A stretch of DNA of 64,000 nt from Symsagittifera roscoffensis (lineage: Eukaryota; Xenacoelomorpha; Acoela; Convolutidae). Position numbers and translations under genes: made by a program. The DNA is taken from NCBI RefSeq assembly GCF_963678635.1, contig NC_087063.1, positions 13,895,006-13,959,005 on the forward strand, given 5' to 3'. The notes beneath the pieces are model-generated. The model did not search any database. It saw only the letters and a program-made list of their open reading frames with translations, and was not told where the DNA came from. Shown piece after piece: positions 35,129-46,164 of the stretch; position 1 is the stretch's first letter; each line of letters starts with the position of its first letter.

Positions 35129-35508
35129 CTTTCGATTGTTTTTGTTTTCGGTCTTTCGCCCATGAGTCCTTCGCCCATTCGGTATTTCGCTCATGAGAAT
35201 AACCCCCTAAATCATCTTTAACATCACATCAATCTCAATAAAATCTTAATAAAAAATTTTTGCCTTGCTCCTACCCACAACATTAGTAATTACACAAAAT
35301 TCGAAATCTTCCAAACAAAATTACTACAAACCTGAATAAACTATCTGATAAAAATTTTTAACCACACAAAAACTTACAAAAACAAAAAGTAGAAATTGCA
35401 TACCTACCATATATCCTAATATTTCCCCCTAGTTGAAATTGTTGCTAAATTTTCAAACTTGAAGAAGTTAGTAATCCAGTTGTATTCATTAAAACAACTA
35501 AAATTTAC
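35129..35508. other. spacer with short tandem motif, no TM7 exon
   Basis: Near 35150-35200 a roughly 17-bp motif (TTTCGCCCATGAG-like) occurs three times. The remainder is AT-rich. I searched the minus strand for the last GPCR exon and found no NP-x-x-Y or similar TM7 segment with a credible acceptor. Confidence 0.5.
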
Positions 35509-37101
35509 CCTTGTGTAATTGATCATATACGCCAGGTCAGGGTTCGAATCCCGGATATCGACACCGTGCTTGACCATGATGCCAGTGGCCAAAACACAGA
35601 TCAAGAAAGAAACCGACACCACAATTAGACATATAGTCACTTCTCTGTCGTTTCTGGAGACACTTGCAGTATTTTTCTTCAGTTTGTAGAGGGTGAGAAT
35701 GTTGACTACTATAAGTGCGATTCCCGGAACTGTTGCACTGGACATCGCGATGAAGTCGTTATAGGTTTGCAGCTGCTCTGCAGTTAGAATCGACCAGGGA
35801 TTGTCAACGACGATGAAGCAGAAGTCATCGCCCTAATCATGCATCAAAAAATTGATTGGTTTGAAAAAAAATCGAGTATCGATTTTTAACCACTTAATTC
35901 CTCTAGTATATTTTTACACTTTCTAAAATCTAGATGAGAGTTTTACTCTCTATTGAACTCTTACGTCTGTTAGAAAAAAAATTTTAGAAATTTTAAGATT
36001 TCATCTTCAAAATTCAATTCCAATTTGAAAACAATTAGAAATCTCTAATCATAGTGGAACGCAAAACAGCTTTCAAAAAGTCACACCTTTTTGAAAAGTT
36101 CCTGAGCTTACATCGTTTTTTTTCAGGCATGATTCTCACCTGAACGTCAAACGTGAAGAAAACGGGCAGACATATCAGTGCCCACAAGAGCCATACTAAG
36201 AGGGAGGTCACAGTTGCTCTGACTGGAGTTGAGTTCTGGCTGTAGTAGATTGGCTTCCAAACTGCGATCAGACGGTCTACTGCCGTTGCAACGAGCACAT
36301 AGGCCGCTAGAAACAGTGTTTTGAAAATTTGGACACCACCCGATCCCCCTGAGGTGCGGATCATATGTTAGGTCCGCACCTGGTTTTGAGTCCGACCTCA
36401 AATTTTGCTTATGGATGATATTGCAAAAAGTTCACCGGAACATGTTTAAGAGAACAAACTTGATTTACGTGAACATTCGAATATTGGTTTCGCAGCTACT
36501 AAATTTTTTGACAAATGGTTATGTGTTAGATTCAAAAAATTATGAATGTCACCACCTTTTTTTGACCATGATATAACCTTATACAATTGCCTAATTCAAC
36601 ACCTGTTTAAAGAATGCCTAATTCAACACCTGTTTAAAGAAAGCAAAATTGTGAATGGTAAATCAAATTTTGTTATAGAAACGGTTTTTAAAGAACTATA
36701 TTCTTTTTTCAAATTAAAAAAGAAACAAAAAAATCTGGACCAGAAACTAAGGCCTGAAAATACTAACATGCAACAGTTGAGAAGTATGTAAACCAGCCCA
36801 TATATCGACACAACAAAGTGTGATGCACGAACAAATCCAGTCCGAGCATTGGGAACAGCGATTCAAGGATTCCGTCCTGAAATCCTGCAAGTGTATCGCC
36901 CACTGCCAGACACTTTATAAAGTTTTGTCCAGACGATTTCTGGGCAAAATTGGATGCAGTCAAATACGCGAAGACGTTTCCAATCAGCCCGAGTATCGCT
37001 GTCCCCGCGAGAAGAGATTGGAAAATACGAATGTATGTCTCGTATGCGTTTTCCCCTTCAGTTGCGACAGAATCGGTTGTAGTGTTGAAAATGGCTTCCA
37101 T
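35509..37101 (-). CDS. class A G-protein-coupled receptor, exons 1-3 (incomplete)
   Basis: A plasma-membrane receptor, probably for a neuropeptide or other small ligand; ligand unknown. Exon 1 is 36768-37101 (donor GTTAGT), exon 2 36140-36306 (acceptor TTTCTAG, donor GTGAGA), exon 3 35509-35832 (acceptor GATTAG, donor GTAAAT). Junction phases 1 and 0 join in frame; 275 residues. TM1 has GN, TM2 LAVGD, TM3 starts with Cys. With the exon 2 acceptor chosen, that Cys and the Asp of DRLIAV are 24 residues apart, as in class A TM3. TM4 has W and P, TM5 VPGIALIVV, and DDFC in loop 2 can bridge to the TM3 Cys. TM6 reads FLICVLATGI, lacking the usual W-x-P. An N-terminal NTT sequon is present. TM7 is not visible nearby: either a distant exon or a truncated gene. 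Confidence 0.78.
36352..36381. repeat. 9-bp hairpin in GPCR intron 1
   Basis: AGGTGCGGA and TCCGCACCT, 12 bp apart, form a perfect stem within the 461-bp intron 36307-36767. Role unknown. Confidence 0.6.
36589..36641. repeat. 27-bp tandem duplication in GPCR intron 1
   Basis: Two identical 26-bp copies starting GCCTAATTCAACACC at 36589 and 36616. Confidence 0.9.
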
Positions 37102-37131
37102 TACTCTAATGATGGATCTATGCTGAGCTAA

Positions 37132-39523
37132 AAAATATTTTTTAAAACAGAGGTGTCATCTACAAAGCTTCAAAATATCTTTAAAGCAAAAAACCTTTCA
37201 ACCCAAATAAATGTCAACAATTTTACAAACTGCAATCGCGGTTTTTCACAAAAGACTGTTCTTTTTGATAAAGTTCTAGCTAATTAGGAAGGATAGAATC
37301 TCGAAGTGGTGATATACTAGATGAGTATTATTCTTAGAACAAAATATAAACAAAAAATTTGATATGAAACTAAATACTTTGATGCCGATGACGAGTAAAA
37401 GTTATTGATAAAATAGTATTCTAGCTAATCATGCTACGTATTTAATACCAAAATGGTGAGAACTTTCTTTGTCAAAGATCAAACAGACTTAATATAATAA
37501 AATATTTTCATAAAATTGAACAAAATTTAGCAACTGGTGATACCAAGAAAGATGAAGATTTTAATCAAAAGCTTGACTGAAGCTGATAAATCAAAGATTT
37601 TCAGGAGCTCACTCATCTGCTCCTTACGTTAGAAAAAAAAGGTTTTTAATTAGTCTATAATCAAAATCAAAGTGAACGAACAGAACAAGATAAAACGCTA
37701 GAGCTATATTTTGTTTTCCCTAGTTTTTTCAAAAAAAGAGCTGGTTGCTGAACAAACCAAGGGCGGAGTCTAGATTGGGAAACTTTATTAAAATTGAGCC
37801 TAAAATAATTCTTAAAGATAAACCGGTTTTTGTTCAAGTAGTTCAGATGATATCAAAACAATTCAGCATTTCGAAAAATAATCACGAAAAATTTCTCAAT
37901 GATAAGTTTGATTATAAAAAAGATTAATTCTTCATAGACACCGTTTCTTGCATCTGGGGGTTTAATTTAAATAATATGAATAAAAAAAACAGCGTAATTA
38001 AAATAATTATACTCATATTTTGGCTCTAAACTTAATGGTATAGCAGTCGAGGAAGAGAAATAGAGAGAAATAAAGAAAAAAGAAAAAGAAAAAGAGCGAT
38101 AGCGAGAGAGAAAGGGGAGCGAGAGAAATTTGGAGGAAGTTAGGGACACACTCAGGCACGTGTACAGGTACTTAACAAACACACACACAAACTGAGAGGG
38201 AAAGCGATAGAAAAAAAACAATTTTTTATACTCTTTGCTCTAAGTTGATCAGAAGAAAATCTTCAACCTAGAAAAACATTTGAAATTTTTTTGTTTTATG
38301 AGCAAGATTGTCTAAAGTGTTACTTGCTTTGCCATAAAATATAGCATGAAAAGCTCACATTACAAATCTTCAATACCTTACAACTAAAACTAAAACTCAA
38401 AAACTCAAAAACGCAAATATATTTGAAGTCATCCGACAAATTATAGGAGTTTCGATAGCTTTTTAATAATTATTTAAATCAGCCTTATTTTATCGGAATA
38501 TTAAACCTATTGTTCTTGTCAGAAAACTTGAGTATGTTTAAATGAAATAGCATCTAGAACAAAAGTACATTGCAGGTTTCAATATACGGTCAACGAATTA
38601 AACTCTATTTCAAAGTCTTTTTTCTCAAATTGGGTTGAATTTGAACAAAAAAAAACGATGATAGCGAAATTTGCTAAAATGTTTGCTAACAAATACTAAT
38701 GCCCAACTTATGGTGACATATTTGGACCCAATTTTTTGTTCAAGAATTGCGCTTTTCTTGCTCAGTTTTGCTAATCAAAAATACTTAAAAACTGCCAGGT
38801 CAGTTCTTCGAAAAAAAAATGTCTGAAAATTATTAAAACGTTTGTTTTCTGCATCTTGTTATCATCTAATTTTTTTTCAAACACAACCGCATAATTTTGC
38901 ATAATCTTGAAAATAATCCTGGGTCCCAGTTTTTCAGTTAACAATGCATTTTTTTCAAATTTTGTCTGAATTCAACCCATTTGAAAACATAAATTCAAAG
39001 GCTTAGTTTTTTAACCGTTTTGTTTGTTAATTTCAACACAACTCTGTAGTTTTTTTACATAAAATTTTTGGTTAAGTTTTGAACAAAAGCCTAGTAATTG
39101 TTTTGTTAACATTTTGTTATTATACGCAGAACTTGGCATTTTATAAAAACCCTTAGAAACACGAAACACTAAAAACTGAAAAACTCTGCAAAAGGTTAAA
39201 ACACAATCTATTTTTCGACTTACCAGATTGTTGAAAGTTCTGTGGAGTGTCACATTTCTATGAACAGTTTTTTTTTGCCAGGAAACGAAACTCGATTTTG
39301 CGCTTTTTTGACATTTAGCTGAACACTGATGACAATTAAGGAGAATTAACTACAAGCTTAAGCTAAATCAACTATTGAAATTGGTGTGTTAGTATCAAAA
39401 TGGAGACTTGTATGTTCCGGTGTTATATTTTTTTTCCTCAAATTATTTAGAATTCAAATTATATAAATCAAAAAAACTTCTTTGGAAAAAACAAAATGTC
39501 ATCCAGAGCAAAAATCAACTACA
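37132..39523. other. long AT-rich stretch, no supported gene
   Basis: Upstream of the GPCR start. Only a purine-rich low-complexity patch (38049-38212) stands out. A 60-codon frame at 37745-37927 (+) has no recognised content. Confidence 0.5.
38049..38212. repeat. GA-rich low-complexity tract
   Basis: Dense GAGA/GAAA repeats on the plus strand, followed by a short CACACACA run. Could bind GAGA-type factors or simply be simple sequence. Confidence 0.7.
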
Positions 39524-39531
39524 CAAGGCAA

Positions 39532-39895
39532 CAGGGGCGGATTTAGGGAAGGGGGGAAGTCCCCCTTCAGGGATTCGACCTACTGCCGAACCAAAGGGTC
39601 CCCTTTGTACTATTTTGAGATATCCATTTCTAGTAACGGACACTTCGGCGCCAATATATACTAACGACGCGTTTTTTTTGGTCAAAATTTTCCAAAAAGT
39701 GCCTAAAAACGCTCTTCGGCCTGTTTTTTCAAAATTTTGCCTGCGGCGGAGACATTTTGACCAAAACAGGGTCTTTTTAGTGCTTTAGAAGAGCTCGGAA
39801 AATTAGTTTGGTCGACCTAAAAAAGGTCGACAAAAAATTCGAAATTTTTTGAAAATCTGCCCCCCCCCCTCAAGAAAATCCTAGATTTGTCACTG
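39532..39895. mobile_element. hAT-type MITE, 364 bp
   Basis: The left end is CAGGGGCGGATTTAGG and the right end CCTAGATTTGTCACTG, imperfect inverted repeats. Both flanks are CAAGGCAA (39524-39531 and 39896-39903), a perfect 8-bp target duplication. The left end matches the coding hAT element at 51185, including the 'CCAAAGGGTCCCC' segment, so it may be mobilised by the same transposase type. No coding capacity. Confidence 0.9.
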
Positions 39896-39903
39896 CAAGG
39901 CAA

Positions 39904-41199
39904 GAAAGTTCAATTGAATCTACCGTACTGATTAAAATATCTGAACGCAATAGAGAAAACCGGGAACTTTAAAAACTTTTCTCAATTTGGCTTGTTTTTA
40001 TATAAAAAAGGCTGGTCGCAAAAGTTGAAAAAAGTTGCTTAGTTTAATAATCTACAGTTTGAGCTGCTAAATTTGGACCCTTTTCTCGCTCTGGGTAGTT
40101 AATCAAAACCACGCAAAACCCATAGCGTCATTTCTTTTACATACTTAGTTTGAAAATGATCAACGCGATTTGACACGATTTTTTTTTATATCACCTATAG
40201 ACGGTGGCTATATTACTCCGTCTAAAGTTGTTTGCAGATCCAAATTTATTTAAATCAAACTAATTATCTAGATCAAAAATAAAAAAAATCTTCTTTTTCT
40301 TCAAAACTCGTTTCTGCTGAACGTTTGATTTAAAATGTTTCTTTTTGTTTTAATTTTCTATCGATAAAAAGAATTGCGTTTAAAAAGAATTGACCTAATG
40401 TGACCGGTTAGCTTCAAAAATTCATACTCATTTTGAATTTATCTTTTTATAATTTAAATCGCTGCGAACTTTTGAAAATCTGGAAACAAAACTGCTCATA
40501 TCAGTGCTAAATTTTGAATGTTACCACAGTTCTTATAAGCATTTTAAATCTACTAACACAATCTATTTGTCTCAATTAGCTTGTCTCAATTTAATTTGTT
40601 TTTCTATTCTGAGCCGCAATTTTTTCGCTGCATTTGCAACGCGCTTCAAATTCGAGCAAAAACGTTTGGAACTGAACAAGTAGGAGAATCGAAGCTTGGC
40701 ACCACTTTCGATACCAGACGAGCATAAAAAATTATATAAGAAGAAAAAAATGTTAAGCATTGATGAACCAAAAAATTGGTATGTCTCGATAAAGGACAAC
40801 GCTAAAGCTGGAGGTACGTGTTTGACGTTTTTGAGTTTTTTATACTGATGTGGGATAAGTTCGCCATTTGCAAAATTGGACTGTGCTCAACATGTTAGTT
40901 GTTTGGCTAGTAAAAAGTGAGAAGAGTTAGAAATTTTGAGATACTGGAGTTTTCCCAAAGTCATAAAATTTTTTAGAAAACAATCAGTAGTGGCCGCAAC
41001 TACAAGAAAGTTGTATTGCAACTGGTTCACACAATTGAAACTTTCTTTTCAGATTTAGAAGAGAAGTTTTTAAGAAAATTCAAACAGTTTCTGAAAATCG
41101 GTCAAAAGTTGAAAAGTTGATTCATTGAAATCCCTAGTTTTATCTGCATAAAAATGTTGTTGCCACTTAAGCAGAGAAGACTCCCAAAATTTAGTTTCT
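39904..41199. other. AT-rich stretch, no supported gene
   Basis: A 75-codon frame at 40572-40799 (-) is low-complexity and unrecognised. A GTACGT donor-like site after 40810 is not tied to any convincing exon. Confidence 0.45.
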
Positions 41200-42000
41200 A
41201 GATTGTACTTTTAACCTGAGATTTGGCAGGGAGTAGTTATCGAGAAAACTAAAAAAAGTTAACAAATCAAAAAAATGTACATTTCCGAGAATCATAGATT
41301 TTTCGATTAAAAAATTAATTTAAAAAATCAATAAATTGAATCAAAATGTAGATTCACGCAACTTACGATTGAACCCAAAAACTCAAATTTGAGAAAAAAA
41401 CTTCTTGACAAGTAGGAAAAGTTTATAGAAATTCAATCAAAAATCAAAATTTTGACTTTTTCGAAGGCCATAACTTTTTGTGTCAAAAAAATTGGGCGTA
41501 GTTGCGGATGCAAAGATATTTGCGGATGCAAAGAAATTGAGCGTAGTTGCGGATGCAAAAATAAATCGCAACATGATTTTTGCTTTGAACCCTAATTTTT
41601 ACAAATGAGCATTTTTTGTAAAGAAATCAAAATGTTTTAAAAAACAATAAAAAACTCAAAAAATTCAGAGGCCCATAACTATTCAGAGGGCCATAAATTT
41701 ATGAGCAAAGAGAATTCGTGTAGCCGCTTATGCAAGGCAGCTTTCCACACCCGTTTCTATCCATTGAACCTCTAATCTTAGGTTTTGGAGATAGTTTTTG
41801 AGAAAAGTAAAAAAAAAGGCTCAAAATTTTAAATTTTTGACTTTTACGATGGCGATAAATTTTTGTGAAGGAAAATTGTGAGTGGTCGCTAATGCAGGAG
41901 AGTTTTGCACCCTTCCTCACTTACGCCACCAATCTCAGATTTGGGAGGCATGTTTTCGATAAAAGTTATAGGGGTTCGAAACACGTTCAAAATTTTGGGT
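41200..42000. repeat. satellite-like repeat, locus B
   Basis: A unit containing 'CATAAnTTTTTGTG..AAAAATTG.G.GTAGT.GC..ATGCA' (diverged) begins near 41469, 41692 and 41853. The linked 'AACCTnnnATCTnAGnTTTGG.AG.TAGTTTTCGA' block is at about 41222, 41760 and 41930. Spacing is near 161-223 bp. It is the reverse orientation of the locus at 1607-2340. A small internal repeat (TTGCGGATGCAAAGA, three times) lies at 41503-41560. Confidence 0.55.
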
Positions 42001-43012
42001 GTATGCAGGCACATAGTGGATTAGGCGATCTTTTCAGTGATACCTGCTTTTTTTCGAAAAACGGTAAAACAGTTTGCAAAAATCAAAAATAAACAGGAAA
42101 ATTTAAAGCAAAAATTGAAAAAAAAATCATGGCATCTCACAAAATTTAAAATGAAAAAATCCAATCCCAAGCATTTTCAGAATCATGTTTTTTCCAAATA
42201 AAAGTTCTAGACAAATATGCCAAGGAAAAGACATTTGAATTTTGAATTAGTAGCAAACAATTTTGAACCGAAAAAAAAGTTTGTTTTATAAACAACTTCA
42301 AAAAGTTTCAAGACCCACCAGAAACTAAAAAGAACAACACCTGCACTTGCAACTACAATAAGAGAGCTTACTGTGCAAGACAGGCCAAGATTGAGCAGCT
42401 AAGTCCACAAAATTTGAACAGATAAACGAAAGTCCCACAAATAATTTTTTCATCGGAATAAAAAATGAATGCCTTTTCAATTGCATACATTATGAATTAA
42501 AAAAACATTGCGCTACCGGGATTCAACCATCTGATTTTAGGTTGCAAAGACGACACCGTTATCTTTAGGCTTAATGCAAAAGAACCTGGAATTTATTAAG
42601 ACTAAACAAAAAAAGCTAGTTAAAACTTTGTACGAAAAGTTGTAATACGGCAAAAAAGTATAATTCCTGATTACAAGACACTTGTTTTCGCAAGTGCAAA
42701 TATCTTTTGAAAATATCGCTCAAAATGGGACTTATTCCAAAAGTAACTTGAGGATGGGGCTTGTTTTGAAATGACAGAAATGAATTGAAGGAAAAAAAAA
42801 ACACCCGAGCATAACTATTCAGTCACTTTAATCAAAATTTGTAAAAATGAGCACTCACACTAAAAGCCAATTATACCAACTGTAGTTTCAAATTTCAAAT
42901 TAGATTTGCAAAAAACGGCATTTTATTGAAACAATTTTTGGCAATTTTTGCCAAAAAAAACTTCAACGAAAATTGTTTTTTCTTGTATTGAAAAATTAAA
43001 TTTATCATAATG
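42001..43012. other. AT-rich stretch, only a reversed tRNA-like sequence
   Basis: No gene is recognised apart from the tRNA-like segment at 42518-42574 (-). Confidence 0.45.
42518..42574 (-). other. tRNA-like sequence, reversed
   Basis: On the minus strand, AAGCCTAAAGATAACGG (A-box region) is followed by GGTTGAATCCC (B box) and GGTAGCGC. Position for position it parallels the sequence at 2671-2725, suggesting one old tRNA-derived repeat family. Confidence 0.4.
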
Positions 43013-43125
43013 AAGGGAGACAATCGGTGATGTAGTTATCTCGTTGACTCTTAACTAAAGTTTTGGATGTTCGAGGCCCACCATGATCCGTGCTCAGGGT
43101 GAGGCAATGTTACCAGACCATCAAA
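43013..43125 (+). mobile_element. tRNA-derived SINE, copy B (5' part)
   Basis: Shares GGATGTTCGAGGCCCACC, then ATGATCCGTGCTC and GTGAGGCAATGTTACC with copies A and C. Truncated after about 110 bp. Confidence 0.7.
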
Positions 43126-43169
43126 AAGTCACTCAATTAAACCAGAATTGTTTTATCTGAAATTTGTTC

Positions 43170-43376
43170 TGTCAAAATACGGTTTCGATGTGCTAAATTA
43201 ATCCTTTGAGTTAAGTAACCGTAATATAGAAAATTAGTCGGAGACAAAAAAAATAGCTGTCATCCGAAGGTGACAGACAAACTCCGAAGGTTAAATACCA
43301 GTTAGCGCCAGCCAGATAAATGAATTAAGTAGCACAACTAGAAATGGAACATGAACTAAATTTAGATACTAAGCCA
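43170..43376 (-). repeat. 3' LTR of the gypsy element
   Basis: On the element's strand it starts TGGCTTAGTATC and ends CGTATTTTGACA, 207 bp. It has about 24 bp not in the 5' LTR (around CCAGTTAGCGCCAGCC on the plus strand). Confidence 0.88.
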
Positions 43377-43387
43377 TTTCCCTCCTT
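43377..43387 (-). other. polypurine tract
   Basis: AAGGAGGGAAA on the minus strand, directly next to the 3' LTR; the usual primer for plus-strand synthesis. Confidence 0.75.
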
Positions 43388-43611
43388 GTAAAAATTAATG
43401 ACTCTAATCAACGTATCCAATGCATCGATGTTAACAGTAATCAATAGGGTTAATAACAAGTTTTGTCAATCAACTACAACAACCTTTAAAACACAAACTT
43501 TTGAGTTTTTGCCGTTTCACAGCATGCCCTCTCCCTGGACATCCATATGTTAACAGTTTTGTAAGTTTGTTTATGTAAGTTTGTTACTCATACCTCCTTT
43601 CCTCATTCTTT

Positions 43612-46164
43612 TCATTTTGCTCCTGACTTATCCGTCTTTTGGATGTTATCGATCATGACTGCCCCCATCTTAGTCACTGCGGTTTGTTTTCTTCCCGACC
43701 GTCTAGAACTAGTTTCATCCAATGAACTAGATGAATCTTGACTTGAGTAGGAAACAAGTCGTTGTTTCCGACCCCGCTTCTTCTCCCTGGTTGCTGGAAT
43801 TTGCTCCGCCTCGCGTTCCGTCTCCTGTGGTGTGATTCCTCCGGTATCTTCCTGACTTCGGTTTGCTTCGATTTCCTGTTCGCGTGCAATTGTGTAGTCC
43901 GTCGCTGTCTCGTAGTTACTGGGTCGAATCGTTATGGTTTCAGTTTGTACTTGGTCCTGTCCCCCACTAGACGTTCCTTGTCCCTCTTCACCAACGTTTG
44001 TTCCTCCACTTGTCGGTTTGGCTTGCTTCGTTGTAATTAGTGGTAAATGGTCCTCCGCCTCCGATTCTGAGTCCTCCACGATTTCCAAATTTTGGAATCG
44101 TGACTTCTTTCCCACGGTGCTATGGAAAGTTCCCCTGGTGCCTTTTGAGCTGCTTGGTTGGCTAATACTCGTTAATAACTTTCTTTTTAGGTCCCATGGC
44201 GTTGGAGGTGCCGCGATTTGTCCCGGTGCCCGTTGTTTCAGAACCTTTGCCTTCTTTAGCGCTACTCCCGATTTTCTAAGCACACCACCATTACTCATTT
44301 CAATAGTATGCTCACTTTGATTAACTATATCGGAATTTAATGGTCTATTTATATTCCGCTCCCCGGTCCTCTGCATCACCACTGCCGGTGGTATTTCGAC
44401 TGGGTCACTTGGTGCTCGCACAATTCCATGCTCATCATCCTGGTTAGCGACTTGGTCATCGGCCAATTTCAGTGGTCTTCGCCTATTTATCTGGTCGTAC
44501 TCAGTGTCCGATCGGATTCCCCAGTTGGTATCCATAGGCTCCGGCATTGCTTGGGCGATTGGGTCTCGTTCATCTAAACATGCAGATTTTGATCGTATTA
44601 CATTTTCCCAATTTAGATTCCGTAAAGTAGGCTTTTTAGTCAAATTTCTGAGGACCGTGTTAGCTTCCCGGCCGTGGTGCGCTTCGAACGGTGTTATGTT
44701 GAGGGTGGCGTTTTTAACAAATCTTAAAGCTCCGAGGGCTCTTTCAACCATCCGATCCAAGGGCTCCGGTTTATCCTCCCGCGCATACGTAAGTACTGAG
44801 TTCTTGATGCTGCCAATCGTGCGTTCGACACATCCTGTTGCCCTATGATCGTTCACTTGCGAGATGCGAATTTCAATTCCTTGTTCATGACAAAATGCCC
44901 TAACCTCCTTAGACATAAAGTTTATTCCTTGATCAACTCGAATTTGGCGCGGAACTCCATGGGCAATAATGTATGCCTTTAAAAATTTAATAATTTTATC
45001 CGATCGGTTCGAATTACAGACCATAGCCGATGGCCAACGTGAGAACCAATTCACCGCCACCAAAACATACTTTTTAGACTCCTTCAAGTAGTTAATGGGC
45101 CCCCAAAAATCCAGTTGTACCGATTCATTCGGTTCTTTTGGCTCAGGTATTTTCCCTATATCATCCTTCGAACACATATTTTTCAAGTTCTTACCAGCTA
45201 ATGTGCATTCCTGGCAATTTCCGGTGATAGTTGCTAAGCTACGGAACATGTACGGGTACCAGATGTCTTTGGCCGCGTCGTACATACTTGATTTCCCGTG
45301 GTGATAATAATGTAGCCTATTGTTTGCCGCCGCTTGCAAGGCGTTAGGGATCCTTAGCCTCTCGTCCATCCACAGGCATCCGTCTCTTACGTGAAAATCC
45401 TGAGTATACTGTGCATAGTACTTACTCATCGCTGCAATTTTTGAGTGTAACTGAGGGTCTTTACATTTAATTAATTCAATAATGGCTTGTAATTGTGGAT
45501 CTGAATTATAATGTGATTCTATGAATCGAAGATTAAACAATTCGGGAAGAGCGGTTTGTTTACTGACGATTTTGCAATTTCTGGGAATGACGGTTATAAC
45601 CCTATTTTCCGGATTAACCGGTGGATAACTTTCGCCAGAGTAAACCGACGGAATGGAAATAATGGTATTTGTTTTAGTGCTCCGAATTTCTGTTGTAACC
45701 GCCTGCATATCCACATCAATCTCCTCTATTTCATCGCTACTACTAATGCTGGGGTGTCGTTCCAATAATTTTTTGATTTTTCTTTCCATGATTAAATTGT
45801 GTTTTAAATTTTGAGTGTTTGTTTTTGAAGAATTTAAGTAACTAAAGTCAGCTTCAATAATAGTCCCAACTAAATTATTCCTAAACTTAATTGACCTGCC
45901 GGAAATGCAATTCGTCGCTCTGTGATTGGTCCAATTTCCACCGCATGATCGTTCGCCCTCTACCGGTCGTTTTCTATTCGATATATTACAAACGCGTCTA
46001 TTATTACTAACTGGTGGAGACTTGAGTCTATTTTTGGAGAAAAGCTTCCTTTTCAAATCCGAGGGCGGATCTAATTCGATTAATTTTCGCCACCGTAAAC
46101 ATACTGTCATAGGTGCTAACCGGTTGAGGTTCCAAACTGGGATGCCTTGATAGATAATCAGCAA
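43612..46164 (-). CDS. gypsy integrase with long C-terminal tail, 850-codon frame
   Basis: Integrase inserts the reverse-transcribed DNA. After a linker of about 230 residues, an H-H-C-C zinc finger is seen (HYYHH...CQEC). The catalytic core follows: Asp in VQLDFWGPI, Asp in IRVDQGINF, Glu in GCVERTIG, the last two separated by 35 residues as expected. The Asn-Gly of the usual D-N-G is D-Q-G. Beyond it lies a tail of roughly 280 residues rich in Ser, Glu, Thr and charged residues, with KKRGRKQR (basic, AT-hook- or NLS-like) near the end and no chromodomain seen. The frame is intact though the upstream pol is broken; its first codons overlap the RNase H end in another frame, so the annotated ATG is only formal. 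Confidence 0.85.
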   Translation of the reverse strand: MLIIYQGIPVWNLNRLAPMTVCLRWRKLIELDPPSDLKRKLFSKNRLKSPPVSNNRRVCNISNRKRPVEGERSCGGNWTNHRATNCISGRSIKFRNNLVGTIIEADFSYLNSSKTNTQNLKHNLIMERKIKKLLERHPSISSSDEIEEIDVDMQAVTTEIRSTKTNTIISIPSVYSGESYPPVNPENRVITVIPRNCKIVSKQTALPELFNLRFIESHYNSDPQLQAIIELIKCKDPQLHSKIAAMSKYYAQYTQDFHVRDGCLWMDERLRIPNALQAAANNRLHYYHHGKSSMYDAAKDIWYPYMFRSLATITGNCQECTLAGKNLKNMCSKDDIGKIPEPKEPNESVQLDFWGPINYLKESKKYVLVAVNWFSRWPSAMVCNSNRSDKIIKFLKAYIIAHGVPRQIRVDQGINFMSKEVRAFCHEQGIEIRISQVNDHRATGCVERTIGSIKNSVLTYAREDKPEPLDRMVERALGALRFVKNATLNITPFEAHHGREANTVLRNLTKKPTLRNLNWENVIRSKSACLDERDPIAQAMPEPMDTNWGIRSDTEYDQINRRRPLKLADDQVANQDDEHGIVRAPSDPVEIPPAVVMQRTGERNINRPLNSDIVNQSEHTIEMSNGGVLRKSGVALKKAKVLKQRAPGQIAAPPTPWDLKRKLLTSISQPSSSKGTRGTFHSTVGKKSRFQNLEIVEDSESEAEDHLPLITTKQAKPTSGGTNVGEEGQGTSSGGQDQVQTETITIRPSNYETATDYTIAREQEIEANRSQEDTGGITPQETEREAEQIPATREKKRGRKQRLVSYSSQDSSSSLDETSSRRSGRKQTAVTKMGAVMIDNIQKTDKSGAK

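Noticed and set aside
35535-35570. GGTTCGAATCCC, a perfect-looking pol III B box
   Set aside because: It lies inside GPCR exon 3, whose frame (VDIRDSNPDLAYM) is well supported, and no A box is placed correctly.
36035-36364. GPCR exon 2 starting at an ATG at 36364
   Set aside because: That extension adds residues before TM3; the acceptor at 36307-36308 gives the correct Cys-to-DR spacing instead.
36820-37131. 103-codon plus-strand frame
   Set aside because: Antisense to GPCR exon 1, which has TM1-TM2 motifs and matching splice phase.
43762-44848. long plus-strand frames at 43762-44320 and 44504-44848
   Set aside because: They are antisense to the integrase frame, whose motifs and catalytic residues are clear.
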